Shown here: positions 24,481-37,100 of the stretch, piece after piece
How positions within the stretch are numbered: position 1 is the first letter of the stretch
How the letters are laid out: the number at the start of each line of letters is the position of its first letter
NCBI RefSeq assembly: GCF_963924675.1
Contig: NC_089238.1
Location: 42,364,879 to 42,428,878, forward strand
Length of the DNA stretch: 64,000 nt
Source: Phocoena phocoena
Lineage: Eukaryota; Chordata; Mammalia; Artiodactyla; Phocoenidae
Direction: 5' to 3'
The notes under the pieces: model-generated
Told to the model about the DNA's origin: nothing
The model's database searches: none
What the model saw: the letters and a program-made list of their open reading frames with translations, nothing else
Made by a program: the position numbers and the translations under genes

Positions 24481-25041
24481 TCAACTGTGAACTTCATGAG
24501 TGATTTTCTCTTATATTGTGTCTTTAGTCCAGTGCAGAAGCAAAATAAATGTTGAATGAATGTTTAAATTAATTGTTGTTCTATCAGGTTGAGGGTGTTA
24601 GTGAAGAGAGGATGGCATAGCCAAAAATACTGAGCCTGTGAGTGGCATATAAGGTGTCAAACAAGTGAGTATGACCAGGAGAAGATAACTTGTGATATAT
24701 TTTGTAACCCAGACTACCTTTCTCTACCAGAATATTTGGTTTTGTTTGATTGATTTTAGGCAGAAATGGTAGCAGAAGTGAGAGAGAGGCCAATTTATAA
24801 CAGTTGTGAGTACAGTGCGAAGAACTTTTTTTTCCTGAACATTTGAGAGTAAGTTGCCAACGTGATGCCTGCCCCATCACCTTTGAATACTTTAGTATGT
24901 ATTGCCAGCAAACAAGGATATTCTCCAACATAATTGCAATATAACCACCAAAATGTAAAAAATTCACATTGATACATTTTTTCCATCTAATCCTCAGACC
25001 CCCATTTAGGTTTCTCCAGTTGTCCCAGTAATGTCCTATAT

Positions 25042-25272
25042 AACAGCAGCCCCCAACCTTTTTGGCACCAGAGACTGATTTCATGGAAGACAAATTTTCT
25101 ACGGATGGCAGTTGCGGGGTGGTGGATGGTTCAGGCGGTAATGCGAGTGATGAGAAGCGGCAGATGAAGCTTTGCTCCCTCGCCTGCTGCTCACCTCCTG
25201 CTGTGCGGCCAGGTTCCAAACAGGCCATGGACCGCTACCAGTCTGCGGCCTGGGTGTTGAGGACCCCTGCTG
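25042..25272 (-). mobile_element. MER1-like hAT (Charlie) non-autonomous DNA transposon
   Basis: Terminal inverted repeats CAGCCCCCAACCTTTTTGG and GTTGAGGACCCCTGCT bracket a GC-rich body. ATATAACA and GTATAACA form an 8-bp target duplication with one change. The reading frames over it on both strands are artefacts. Confidence 0.75.
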
Positions 25273-25760
25273 TATAACATCAGCATTCAGTTTACAATTA
25301 CATATCCATTTAGTTGTCATGTCTTGTTAGTTTCCTTCAATCTGAGATAGTTCCTTGGTCTTTCCTGGACTTTCATGGTTCTGATACTTTTGAAACTTAC
25401 AAGTCAATTATTTTGTGGAATGTTCCTCATGATTACATTCAAATTATGCATCTTTGGCACAAATACCACAGAAATAATGATGTATTCTTACCAAATCCTC
25501 TAGGGTAGCATGCAATTTTGATTTGTGTCATTACTGATGTTACTCACTTTGATCACTTAATTAAGATGGTCTCTGTCAGACTTCTCTACTTTAAAGTTAC
25601 CCTATTTCTCCTTTGTAATCAGTAAGTATCAATATTTTGTAAGAGTTGTACTTTGAAACTATTTAAATATCTCATTCCTCATCACGCTTACAGTTTATTC
25701 ATTACTATTTTATGTCAGTATGGACTCCTATGTTTTCATTAGATTATAATCTGTTACTAT

Positions 25761-25890
25761 TATTTTTTATTTTTTATTTTTTGGCCGTGCTGCACAGCTT
25801 GCCGGACCTTAGTTCCCCAACCAGGGATTGAACCCGAGACACGTCAGTGACAGCTCTGAGTCCTAACCACTGGACCGCCAGGGAACTCCC
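25761..25890 (-). mobile_element. tRNA-derived SINE, older form, antisense
   Basis: TTGGCCGTGCTGCACAGCTT through to CTGGACCGCCAGGGAACTCC, the reverse of the older Bov-tA/CHR-like SINE. Confidence 0.82.
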
Positions 25891-26469
25891 ATGACTTATT
25901 TTCATGCTCATATTGTCTCATATTGGTTAGTGAGAGCCTCTTGAAGATGGTTTCTGTATTCTTTTGACATGTCCCCCATAATTCTTTGAGTACTTCCTTA
26001 CTTTTAGCAAAACAGTATGTATTTCAGGCTCATCTTGTACTTTCCGTATCCCAGTCCTGATAACAACTATTTCTCAAAGAAGCCCTAGCTACTTTAGGTA
26101 AAAAAGAGTATTTAGATCTGGATACTAGGTGTGCTTATTTTCCATGAGTATGCTTTTGGAGTACTGCTGCTCACAGAATCTTTCAGAAGACAGAGCTAGG
26201 GAATATATGTATGCTTATATACATACATAATGTCTTTATTTATTTTTCTATCTTTCTCTCATGAGTTCATACTGATACTTTCAGTTGCAGCTCAGTACCA
26301 TAGGGTTCCTTCTTGTTTTTCTTCCTATGTTTGTAACTCTTTTGTTCAACATTGCAAAACTTGATTCCCTTTAATTTTAATATATTTACTTATTTGAGCA
26401 ATCTTCCTCTGTGTAATCAAGCTTCTGTGGCCATTGCTTCTGTCTTTTGTACATGTTGATACCTAATTA

Positions 26470-27570
26470 TCCAACTTGGACACCCATGACTTGCATCCAG
26501 GCTGTGGCTGCTTTCCTCCTACAGGAATGCTCTCTTCATCCCATGTGTGCTATGACACCCAGAGCTGCCCTCCTGCTTATCTGTTGACACCCTCCTCACC
26601 CTGCTTGGGTTCTGACTCCCCACACTGGGCAGCCCTTCTAGGCAGATATCATCCTATAGCTCTCACCCTACTAGGATTTTGATACTCTTACCTAAAGGTA
26701 CCCTTTGCTCCTGCTCCTTCAACCCCCATGGATGTCTTGCTTACCCACTGGAACTCCAGCATATTATGCTGGGCTGTCCATCCATAGGAATGTCCTCTTC
26801 ATCCTGCTCAGGCTCGAAGGCCTCACACGAATCCCCTCCTCACCCTGCTTGGGTTTCTAATCCCCATTCTGGACTTCCACACTCCTCATGGGCACACTCT
26901 GCTTCCTGCTTAATCTTTGACACCCAGCCCAGGCAGCCCTACTATATGGACATTCTCCTTACTGCTTGGGTTCTTACACCCAGTGCCAAGTGCCCCTGTA
27001 CAAATACCCTTTTCCCCCTGCTCAGGCTCTGCTTCTCTGTGCTGGCTACCTCCATCACCTCAGTTGCTTTAGCTGTGATACCCTGTGCCATCCCCTTGAG
27101 GGTGCATTTGTCACCATGCTCTGGCTCTGACACCCTATGCTAGCTTCTCTGCATTCCCTCCCATAGATAACCATCCTCATTCTGCTTGGTCTACCCATCC
27201 CAGGAGACTTTTACTTTGCTTGGGCTCTAACCCACCACAGTAGGTTTTCCCTCTGTTTGTCAGGCTTCCCTCTTCTCATCCTGCTTTCTTGGACTCCATC
27301 CCACCCTTCCACTCTTCTCCACCCCTCCCCACTCCCCCCAGATATATTCTTCATTCTGCTTGGGCTCTGACACCACACACCAGGCTGTGGATATTTTATT
27401 TACATTGCTTGGATTCTGCACCTGATTATCTTTTCCTGCTCACCCTGCTTAGGCTCTGAAACCCTTTGCCAGGCCTCTGCTACCCCCACCCCCACTATGG
27501 ATTCCCTTCTCACTCCACTGGGCTTCTGACACTCAACCCCGGTCCTCCTTACTCCTCTTGGACTCTGAAC
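26470..27570 (-). repeat. Degenerate tandem array, units about 50-110 bp
   Basis: The motif CACCCTGCTTGGGCTCTGAC, or a close variant, recurs at least fifteen times (for example near 26601, 26666, 26803, 26845, 26907, 26962, 27018, 27120, 27186, 27219, 27357, 27408, 27444, 27514, 27555). Units are separated by short CT-rich stretches with CACCC and CCAGGC. The region is GC-richer than its surroundings, and its long open frames are a by-product. It continues an antisense old-L1 5' region, so it may be that element's monomeric 5' UTR; this is inference. Confidence 0.65.
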
Positions 27571-28507
27571 TCTACAGTTCTTAAAGCTCTATTGAAAAGT
27601 ATTCTTGTAAGATCTTTGAAAATTATAAATAAGCCATAAAGGTTTTAATCAATAGTTAGGTCATAGATAGGACTTTGAAAGTCTTCTGTCTAGAACATAC
27701 TTAAGTAATAACATCTTCTGAGAATAATATAAATAAATTAAGAAAGTATATAACAAAAATGGTTAGTTAAATAGTATACTCCATTCTGTATCTTATAAAT
27801 GTTGTTATGTAGCAAATAATTGTGAAATTTTAAAGTGAAAAGTAATAAGTATTAGAAAAAAATATATGATGTACTATGTTAAAATGATTGTGGAACTCAA
27901 TTTATTTTTCTTATTACTGAAATTGTTGTAATCTATGCTGCTGTATATTGTTTAAAATTACTGTAGAATACCAGCTTGAGGAAAACTATAATAAAATATA
28001 ATCAGGAAGAGGTAATATGATTAAGTAAATAAGTAACAGCAAACTAGTAAATTGACTTAAACTTAGCTGAGAAAAATTTATTAAAGCAGAGATCACTTAC
28101 AAGTTACTTTCAGACTTAATAATCTTTTAGAAAACAAATATCCGGTAGACCTGCAGCCAGTACATTTTCCAGTGGAGATGCCAACTATGATGACTGTCAA
28201 GCCTAAAAGTGTTTTTAACAGAATGAATGCTGTCTCTCTTCAACGCAGAACTATGTTGGCACAGTGGAGGTGCCAGGCATTTTGTTTTAGAATGTCTGAT
28301 GTGAAACCATAGCTTTGGGATTTACCAGCTTATTGAGATAGTTAATAGAGACATGGAAGAGTAAGGCAATTAGTTCCCAAACCATTTGCAAGAACTTTTT
28401 GAAAGTCTTTTAACTCTTTTGGGTGCTTAAGTAGCTTTGTATATACAGTTTATTTATTTATTTTATAATATTCTTTAATGTGCTGCTTTTTCTGAACATA
28501 TATATAA

Positions 28508-28865
28508 ATTTATTCATTTATTTATTTACTTTTGGCTGCGTTGGGTCTTCGTTGCTGTGCGCGGGCTTTCTCTAGTTGAGGTGAGTGGGGGCTACTCTTC
28601 ATTGCGGTGCACAGGCTTCTCATTGAGGTGGCTTCTCTTGTTGCGGAGCATGGACTCTAGGTGCACGTGGGCTTCAGTAGTTTTGGCACGTGGGCTCAGT
28701 AGTTGAGGCATGCGGTCTCAGTAGTTGTGTCACACAGGCTCAGTAGTTGTGGTGCATGGGCTTAGTTGCTCCTCAGCATGTGGGATCTTCCCAGACCAGG
28801 GCTTGAACCCATGTCCCCTGCATTGACAGGCAGATTCTTAACCGCTGCGCCACCAGGGAAGTCCC
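28508..28865 (-). mobile_element. CHR-type SINE, long form, antisense
   Basis: TTATTTA-rich tail, GGCTGCGTTGGGTCTTCGTT, repeated CAGTAGTTG units, and CACCAGGGAAGTCCC at the 5' end of the element. Confidence 0.87.
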
Positions 28866-29397
28866 TGTAATACAAAGTTTAAAAAAAAAATAAAAAAGGT
28901 AAAATCCCATTTTAAAAACAGAATACAAACATTTATAAATACATTTTCCAGTATTAGAGTGTTTGCATCTAATATCAGGGAGCATTTATTATTTGAGTAA
29001 CTAATATCTGTGCTGAGCATTAATTCACCGTTTTTTAGTTTTTTTAAGCATTCCCAACACAAAGTATCATCCTTTTTACCACAAATACTTTCATTTAGCT
29101 GCTTGCTCGACAATTGAATTCAATTTATTTACAGAGCTTCCTCCCGCCTTTTATTGTTCATCTCTGCATGAAGTTAAGTCTGTGGTATTAGTTGTATACA
29201 ACTTTGAATTGTTATGTTACGTGAAAGTTAATAAGAGTCTTCAGAAAAGTTAAAGAGTAGATGGGCTCTGACAATTCTGGTCTTTACTTTCTGACCCTAA
29301 AGCAGCTGAATATTGAATGCTGTTAGCTATCAGGTCAACAAAGGTAAAGTGGCGATAAAAATTCCTAAAAAAGGAATAATAATTTACAGAGGTTTTT

Positions 29398-29668
29398 TAA
29401 AATACTTATTTAATTTATTTATTTATTATTTTGGCTGCGCTGGGTGTTAGTTGGAGCATTCGGGATCTTTAGTTGTGGCTTGCGGGATATTTTTTTTTAA
29501 GTTGCGGCATGTGGATGTCTTACTTGCAGCATGTGGGCTTCTTAGTTGCGGCATGTGAACTCTTAGTTGCAGCATGCATGTGGGATCTAGTTCCCCAACC
29601 AGGGATCGCACCCGGGCCCCCTGCATTGGGAGCACAGAGTTTTACCCACTGGACCACCAGGGAGGTCC
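29398..29668 (-). mobile_element. tRNA-derived SINE, older long form, antisense
   Basis: GGCTGCGCTGGGTGTTAGTT, several GTTGCGGCATGTG units and GGACCACCAGGGAGGTCCC. TACAGAG near both ends is the probable target duplication. Confidence 0.8.
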
Positions 29669-30765
29669 CTACAGAGTTCTTTTTAACAGATCTTATTTAA
29701 GCTTTACATAGCAACTCTGTGAGGCTATGCACTATCCATGCATAACCTTAATTTTTATTGTATTTATTGATTAGATTAGATTATATAGTTTAGTAAAAAG
29801 AACATTCATGAGCCCAGTGTCCAGACCAATTTATTTCTGCTACTCCTTTGTCCTGTATCTTTGTCTCACCATCAAAGGAAACTAATGTCCTAAACTTTAT
29901 ATTTATCATTCCCTTCTTTTGTTTTATCACATGTGTTTTTCTTTCTTTCTTTTTTTTTTTTTTTACTATTACACAAGTTTCACATTCTTGGTAAAATCGA
30001 CTTCACATAATTATTTTGAAATTAAGTGAGAATATATATACAGTGATCTTTTGCACAGTGCCTGTCCCCACTCCCAAGTGCTCAATAAATGGTAACTGTA
30101 ACTGTATTATCAATGTTGTTATTTTGCAAAGGGAAGAACTAGAAAAGCATGCCTTTTCTCAGCTGTTTCATTTGTTTATCTCCCTGGACTCTTCTGGGGT
30201 AAAGTGAAGGAGTTTGGGGGTTTGAGGTCTTTCCATTTTTTTCTGGAACTGAGCAACATGTAAAACAAAACAGTAAAGTGGGATTTGGTTGATTAGCAGT
30301 TAGGGAACCAGAGTTTCTAAGTGAGAAGAAAAAAAAAATGCTGCAGTATTAAGTTACAAGTTTTTCTTTCTCTTTCACTGCCTTGTGAAAGGCAGGATAG
30401 GATTTCTCTGTCCTTGAATTTGATGCAGTGTGGTGGGACTCCCACCCTCTCCTCCCCATATAGCCAGTGTTGAAGAGTAAAAGACCAAATTCTCCCAGAA
30501 ATAATCAGTGACATAAAAGGATCATTTAGAGTTTACTGAATGACTGAACACATATGGCAATCAGTCAGCCCATTTTTACATTGTTCACCTTCCCAGCAAA
30601 CATTGGGAAGCATTAGTTTGCTTTCAATATCTGAAAATGATTTCATTCCTCTAATCGCCCAAGGCTCTGCACTATTGCACCAACATAAGGCAAATTCTTG
30701 ATCTGAACTTGTTTTCTCTTCTGCCTAATTGCTTTTTTCATACACTTATGTTCATGATTTATGTT

Positions 30766-31390
30766 GGGACTTCCCTGGTGGCGCAGTGGTTAAGAGTCCG
30801 CCTGCCAATGCAGGGGACACGGGTCAAGCCCTGGTCCAGGAAGATTCCACATGCCATGGAGCAACTAAGCCCATGCGCTAGAACTACTAAGCCTGCACTC
30901 TAGAGCCTGCGAGCCACAACTACTGAGCCCACGTGCCACAACTACTGAAGCCTGCGAGTGACAACTACTGAGCCCACGTGCTGCAACTACTGAAGCCTGC
31001 GCACCTGGAGCCCCTGCTCTGCAACAAGAGAAGCCACTGCAATGAGAAGCCCACACACCGCAACTAAGAGTAGCCCCGCGGGCTTCCCTGGTGGTGCAGT
31101 GGTTGGGAGGCCGCCTGCCGATGCAGGGGACGAGGGTTCGTGCCTTGGTCCGGGAGGATCCCGCATGCCGCAGAGCGGCTGGGCCCGTGAGCCATGGCTG
31201 CTGTGCCTGCACATCCGGAGCCTGTGCTCCGTGGCGGGAGAGGTCGCAGTGCTGAGAGGCCCGCGTACCACCAAAAAAAAAAAAAACAGAGTAGCCCCCA
31301 CTCACCACAACTAGAGAAAGCCCACGCACAGCAGTGAAGACCCAACATAGCCAAAAATAAATAAATAAAAATAAATTTATTTAAAAAAAT
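30766..31390 (+). mobile_element. CHR-type SINE, long form, carrying a nested SINE
   Basis: The outer element runs from GGGACTTCCCTGGTGGCGCA to an AAATAAATAAA tail and is flanked by ATTTATGTT (30757-30765 and 31392-31400). It is split by a short-form SINE at 31078-31287. Confidence 0.9.
31078..31287 (+). mobile_element. CHR-type SINE, short form, nested in a long-form SINE
   Basis: Flanked by AGAGTAGCCCC at 31067-31077 and 31288-31298, a perfect 11-bp duplication of the host SINE. Confidence 0.93.
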
Positions 31391-31719
31391 AATTTATGTT
31401 AACTAATTATTTACTTTATCATATTTGATCTAAATCTATTACATGGCTACTTAAGCAGGACACTTATATTGGGATTTTGGTCAACTGAAATTCATAATGA
31501 ACCATTAAGTGAGTTGATTAAGCATTATTATTGCTCAAACTATTAGCAATGTTAATAGAAAAAAATATGAGACAACAGTCGCCCCAATCCTGGCAGACCA
31601 AGGAAAGAGTTCTTTAGAAAACAAAAGAGAAATCATTCCTAGATTTTGAAAAAAAGAGTGAGAAAGAGAGTGAGTGCATTTAAGTACATTGCACAAGAGC
31701 AGTTTTTACCAGATGTTAC

Positions 31720-32080
31720 ATTGATCTGTATTAAATTTGATTATTCCTTTGCACAGGTATTCCAGCCTTTCATTATCTGTGATGAATTATGACATATGAT
31801 ATATTCCTCTTAAGCCTATGTCATTTGCAAATTCTGTATCTTTGTTCAAGTTGTTGATGTAGTAACCACATTCCTCAAGGGGGAACCCATACATTTTTGG
31901 GTGGTGTTGTTTAGAGCCATCTGTTTTATGAAGTCTACATTTCTTATCTTGCTCGTAAGAACTTTGTAAGATTTTCATCATTTTACTGACTATAGGATAC
32001 CTATGCCTGTAGTAATTCCTTGATACAGTAGATGAGCCTTAAAAGGGAAATTAGATTAGTTTGCAGTTTAGCCTTCATAA
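31720..32080 (-). repeat. Probable CR1/L3 LINE relic, antisense
   Basis: The series TGTCATTTGCAAATTCTGTA, TACATTTCTTATCTTGCTCG, AAGAACTTTGTAAGATTTTC and AATTAGATTAGTTTGCAG resembles the reverse complement of a CR1/L3 reverse transcriptase region. The short minus-strand frame at 31787-31981 is a leftover of it, not a gene. Confidence 0.5.
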
Positions 32081-32211
32081 TTTCACTTTTCACAAATAGA
32101 AACTATGTGAAAAGATATTTCTGTCCATGAAGTTTATTAGGAACATTGAGAGACCTAGCTCGCTCTTGTGCAGTTCTCAGTTGTTCTTATTCTATTCCTC
32201 TTTCTCTTTTT

Positions 32212-32272
32212 TTAAAAACAGCTTTACCCATGTATAATTTACATATCATAAAATTCACACATTTAAAGTGTA
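32212..32272 (-). repeat. Ancient L1ME fragment next to the L1 insertion point
   Basis: CAGCTTTACCCATGTATAAT and CACACATTTAAAGTGTATA are the antisense end of an old L1. Confidence 0.6.
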
Positions 32273-33177
32273 TAGGAGATTGGCTCAAGATGGCAGAGTA
32301 GGACGTGCGCTCACTCCTTGTGAGAGCACCAGAATCACAACTAACTGCTGAAAAATCATCGACAGAAAGACACTGGAACTCACCAAAAAAGAGACCCCAC
32401 ATCCAAAGACAAAGGAGAAGCCACAATGAGACAGTAGGAGGGGCACAATCACAATAAAATCAAATCCCATAACTGCTTGGTGGGTGACTCACAAACTGGA
32501 GAACACTTATACCACAGAAGTCCACCCACTGGAGTGAAGGTTCTGAGCCTCACGTCAGGCTTTCCAACCTGGGGGTCCGACAATGGGAGGAGGAATTCCT
32601 AGAGAATCAGACTTTGAAGGCTAGCAGGATTTGATTGCAGGACTTCGACAGGACTGGGGGAAACAGAGACTCCACTCTTGGAGGGCACAGACAAAGTAGT
32701 GTGTGCATCAGGACCCAGGGGAAAGAGCAGTGACCCCATAGGAGTCTGAACCAGACCTACCTGCTAATGTTGGAGGGTCTCTTGCAGAGGTGGGAGGGTG
32801 GCTGTGTCTCACTATGAGCACAAGGACACTGCCAGCAGAAGTTCTGGGAAGTACTCCTTGGCATGAGCCCTCCTAGAATCTGCCATTAGCCCCACCAAAG
32901 ACCCCAGGTAGGCTCCAGTGTTGGGTCACTTCAGGCTAAACAACCAACAGGGAGGGAGCCCAGCCCCACCTATCAGCAGACAAGCAAATTAAAGTTTTAC
33001 TGAGGTCTGCCCACCAGAGCAACAGCCAGCTCTGCCTACCACCAGTTCCTCCCATCAGAAACCTTGCACAAGCCTCTTAGATAGCCTAATCCATCAGAGG
33101 GCAGACAGCAGAAGCAAGAAGAAGTACAGTCCTGCAGCCTGGTGAACTGAAACCATGTTCACAGGAAGACAGATGAG

Positions 33178-34076
33178 ACGAAAAGGCAGAGGACTATGTA
33201 CCAGATGAAGGAACAAGATAAAACCCCAGAAAAACAACTAAATGAAGTGGAGATAGGCAACCTTCCAGAAAAAGAATTCAGAATAATGATAATGAAGATG
33301 ATCCAGTACCTCGGACGAAGAATGGAGGCAAAGATCAAGAGGATGGAAGAAATGTTTAACAAAGACCTAGAAGAATTAAAGAACAAACAGAGATGAACAA
33401 TAAAATAACTGAAATGAGAAATACACTAGAAGGAATCAGTAGCAAAATAACTGAGGCAGAAGAATGGGTAACTGACCTAGAAGACAGAATGGTGGAATTC
33501 ACTGCTGCAGAACAGAATAAAGAAAAAAGAATGAAAAGAAATGAAGACAGCCTAAGAGACCTCTGGGGCAACATTAAACACACCAACATTCACATTATAG
33601 GGGTCCCAGAAGGAGAAGAGAGAGAGAAAGGACCCGAGAAAATATTTGAAGAGATTATAGTCAAAAACTTCCCTAACATGGGTAAGGAAACAGCCAACCA
33701 AGTCCAGGAAACGCAGAGAGTCCCATACAGGATAAACCCAAGGAGAAATACGCCAAGACACATAGTAATCAAATTGGCCAAAATTAAAGACAAAGAAAAA
33801 TTATTGAGAGCAGCAAGGGAGAAACGGCAAATAGCATACAACTGAACTCCCATAAGGTTAAGAGCTGATTACTTGGCAGAAACTACAAGCCAGAAGGGAG
33901 TGGCATTACATATTTAAAGTGATGAAAGGTAAGAACCTACAACCAAGATTACTCTACCCAGCAAGGATCTCATTCAGATTCGATGGAGAAATCAAAAGTT
34001 TTACAGACAAGCAAAGGCTAAGAGAATTCAGCACCACCAAACCAGCTGTACAACAAGTGCTAAAAGAACTTTTCTA
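33178..34076 (+). pseudogene. L1 ORF1, broken
   Basis: Open parts are 33196-33396 (QDKTPEKQLNEVEIGNLPE, a charged coiled-coil region) and 33393-33845 (IHIIGVPEGEEREKGPEKIF and YRINPRRNTPRHIVIKLAK), which are in different frames. The break near 33390, where AACAGAGATG lacks bases present in the other L1, separates them. After 33845 the C-terminal domain (LYPARISFRFDGE) continues to about 34076 with another frame loss. The RNA-chaperone function is lost. Confidence 0.87.
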
Positions 34077-34136
34077 AGTGGGAAACACAAGAGAAGAAAA
34101 GGACCTACAAAAACAAACCCAAACAGTTAAGAAAAT

Positions 34137-37100
34137 GGTCATAGGAAGATACATATCGATAACTCCCTTAAACGTGAATGGATTAAATGTTCCAACCAAA
34201 AGACACAGGCTTGCTGAATGGATACAAAAACAAGACCATTATATATGCTGTCTACAAGAGACCCACTTCAGACCTAGGGACACATACAGACTGAAAGTGA
34301 GAGGTTGGAAAAGGATATCCATGCAAATGGAAATCAAAAGAAAGCTGGAGTACCCATACTCAATATCAGATAAAATAGACTTTAAAATAAAGAATGTTAC
34401 AAGAGACAAGGAAGGACACTACAAAATGATCAAGGGATTAATCCAAGAAGAAGATACAATTATAAATATATATGCACCCGACATAGGAGCACCTCAATAC
34501 ATAAGGCAACTGCTAACAGTTATAAAAGCTATAAAAGAGGAAATTGACAGTAACGCAATAATAGTGGGGGACTTTAACACCTCAGTAACACCAATGGACA
34601 GATCATCTAGACAGAAAATTAATAAGGAAAAAGAAGCTATTTAAGAAGATATTTATAGGACATTCCATCCAAAAACAGCAGATTACACTTTCTTCTCAAG
34701 TGCGCACAGAACATTCTCCAGGATAGATCACATCTTGGGTCACAGATCAAGCCTCAGTAAATTTAAGAAAATTGAAATCATATCAAGCATCTTTTCTAAC
34801 CACAACACTATGAGATTAGAAATAAATTACAGGGAAAACAACGTAAAAAACACAAACACATGGAGGCTAAACAATATGTTACTAAATAACCAAGAGATCA
34901 CTGAAGAATTCAAAGAGGAAATCAAAAAATACCTAGAGACAGATGACAATGAAAACACGACGATCCAAAACCTATGGGATGCAGCAAAAGCAGTTCTAAG
35001 AGGGAAGTTTATAGCTATACAAGCCTACCTCAAGAAACAAGAAAAATCTCAAACAATCTAACCTTACACCTAAAGGAACTAGACAAAGAAAAACAAACAA
35101 AACCCAAAGTTAGTAGAAGGAAAGAAATCATAAAGATCAGAGGAGAAATAAATGAAATAGAAACAAAACAATAGCAAAGATCAATAAAACTAAAAGCTGG
35201 TTCTTTGAGAAGATAAACAAAATTGATAAACCACTAGCCAGACTCATCAAGAAAAAGAGGGAGAGGACTCAAATCAATAAAATTAGAAATGAAAAAGGAG
35301 AAGTTACAATGGACACCACAGAAATACAAAGCATCCTAAGAGACTACTACAAGCAACTCTATGCCAATAAAATGGACAACCTGGAAGAAATGGACAAATT
35401 CTTAGAAAGGTATAACCTTCCAAGACTGAATCAGGAAGAAATCAAAAATATGAACAGACCAATCACAAGTAATGAAATTGAAACTGTGATTAAAAATCTT
35501 CCAACAAACAAAAGTCCAGGACCAGATGGCTTCACAGGTGAATTCTATCAAACATTTAGAGAAGAGCTAACACCCATCCTTCTCAAACTCTTCCAAAAAA
35601 TTGCAGAGGAAGAACACTCCCAAACTTATTCTATGAGGCCACCATCACCCTATACCAAAACCAGACAAAGATACTAGAAAAAAAGAAAATTATAGACCAG
35701 TATCACTCATGAACATAGATGCAAAAATCCTCAATAAAATACTAGCAAACAGAATCCAACAACACATTAAAAGGATCATCCACCACGATCAAGTGGGATT
35801 TATCCCAGGGATGCAAGGATTCTTCAATATGCACAAATCAATCAATGTGATACACCATATTAACAAATTGAAGCAGAAAAACCATATGATCATCTCAATA
35901 GATGCAGAAAAAGCTTTTGACAAAATTCAACACCCATTTATGTTAAAAACTCTCCAGAAAGTGGGCATAGAGGGAACCTACCTCAATATAATAAAGGCCA
36001 TATACGACAAACCCACAGTAAACATTATCTTCAATGTTGAAAAACTGAAAGCATTTCCCCTAAGATCAGGAACAAGACAAGGATGTCCACTCTTGCCACT
36101 GTTACTCAACATAGTTTTGGAATCCTAGCCACAGCAATCAGAGAAGAAAAAGAAATAAAAGGAATACACATTGGAAAAGAAGAAGTAAAACTATCACTGT
36201 TTGCAGATGACATGATACTATACATAGAAAATCCTAAAGATGCCACCAGAAAACTACTAGAGCTAATTAATAAATTTAGTAAATTTGCAGGATACAAAAT
36301 TAATGCAGAGAAATCTCTTGCATTCCTATACACTAATGATGAAAAATCTGAAAGAGAAATTAAGGAAACACTCCCATTTACCACTGCAACAAAAAGAATA
36401 AAATACCTAGGAATAAACCTACCTAGGGAGACAAACGACCTGTATGCAGAAAATTATAAGACACTGATGAAAGAAATTAAAGATGATACCAACAGATGGA
36501 GAGATATACCATGTTCTTGGATTGGAAGAATCAATATTGTGAAAATGACTATACTACCCAAAGCAATCTATGGATTCAATCCAATCCCTATCAGATTACG
36601 AACGGCATTTTTTACAGAACTGGAACAAAAAATCTTAAAATTTGTATGGAGACACAAAAGACCCCGAATAGCCAAAGCGGTCTTGAGGGAAAAAAACAGA
36701 GCTGGAGGAATTAGACTCCCTGACTTCAGACTATACTACAAAGCTACAGTAATTAAGACAATGTGGTACTGGCACAAAAACGGAAATATGGAACAGGATT
36801 GAAAACCCAGAGATAATCCCACGCACCTATGGTGAACTAATCTATGACAAAGGAGGCAAGGATAGACAATGGAGAAAAGACAGTGTCTTCAATAAGCTGT
36901 GCTGGGAAAACTGGACAGCTACATGTAAAAGAATGAAATTAGAACACTCCCTAACAGCATACACAAAAATAAAATAGATTAGAGACCTAAATGTAAGACT
37001 GGACACTATAAAACTCTTAGAGGAAAACATAGGAAGAACACTCTTTGACATAAATCACAGCACGATCTTTCTTGATCCACCTCCTAGAGTAATGGAAATA

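Larger units (their letters stand above)
22960..24570 (+). repeat. L2 relic split by an antisense L1
   Basis: The left part (22960-23387) carries ATCATGTCTTTGCTTGAAAC, AAGGCCTTTCATGATCTAGC and CTGTGCAGCCTTCTCTGATC. The right part (24440-24570) carries GAACTTCATGAGTG and AATAAATGTTGAATGAATG, the normal L2 end. The L1 between them inserted later. Confidence 0.65.
24800..26470 (-). repeat. Ancient L1M 5' region, antisense (interrupted)
   Basis: Stretches such as TTTGAGAGTAAGTTGCCAAC, TTGTCCCAGTAATGTCCTAT, TTTGATCACTTAATTAAGAT and TTCTTTGACATGTCCCCC-like sequence follow in the order I remember for an old L1M 5' region read in reverse. A MER1-like transposon (25042-25272) and a SINE (25761-25890) interrupt it. 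The degenerate array at 26470-27570 continues directly from it. Confidence 0.5.

Noticed and set aside
24584..25228. A 214-codon minus-strand open frame
   Set aside because: It runs across an old L1 relic and a MER1-like transposon, shows no domain I recognise, and has no sign of splice or start context.
26679..27143. A 154-codon plus-strand frame rich in Pro, Ser and Cys
   Set aside because: It is a by-product of the degenerate tandem array, whose units lack stops in some frames.
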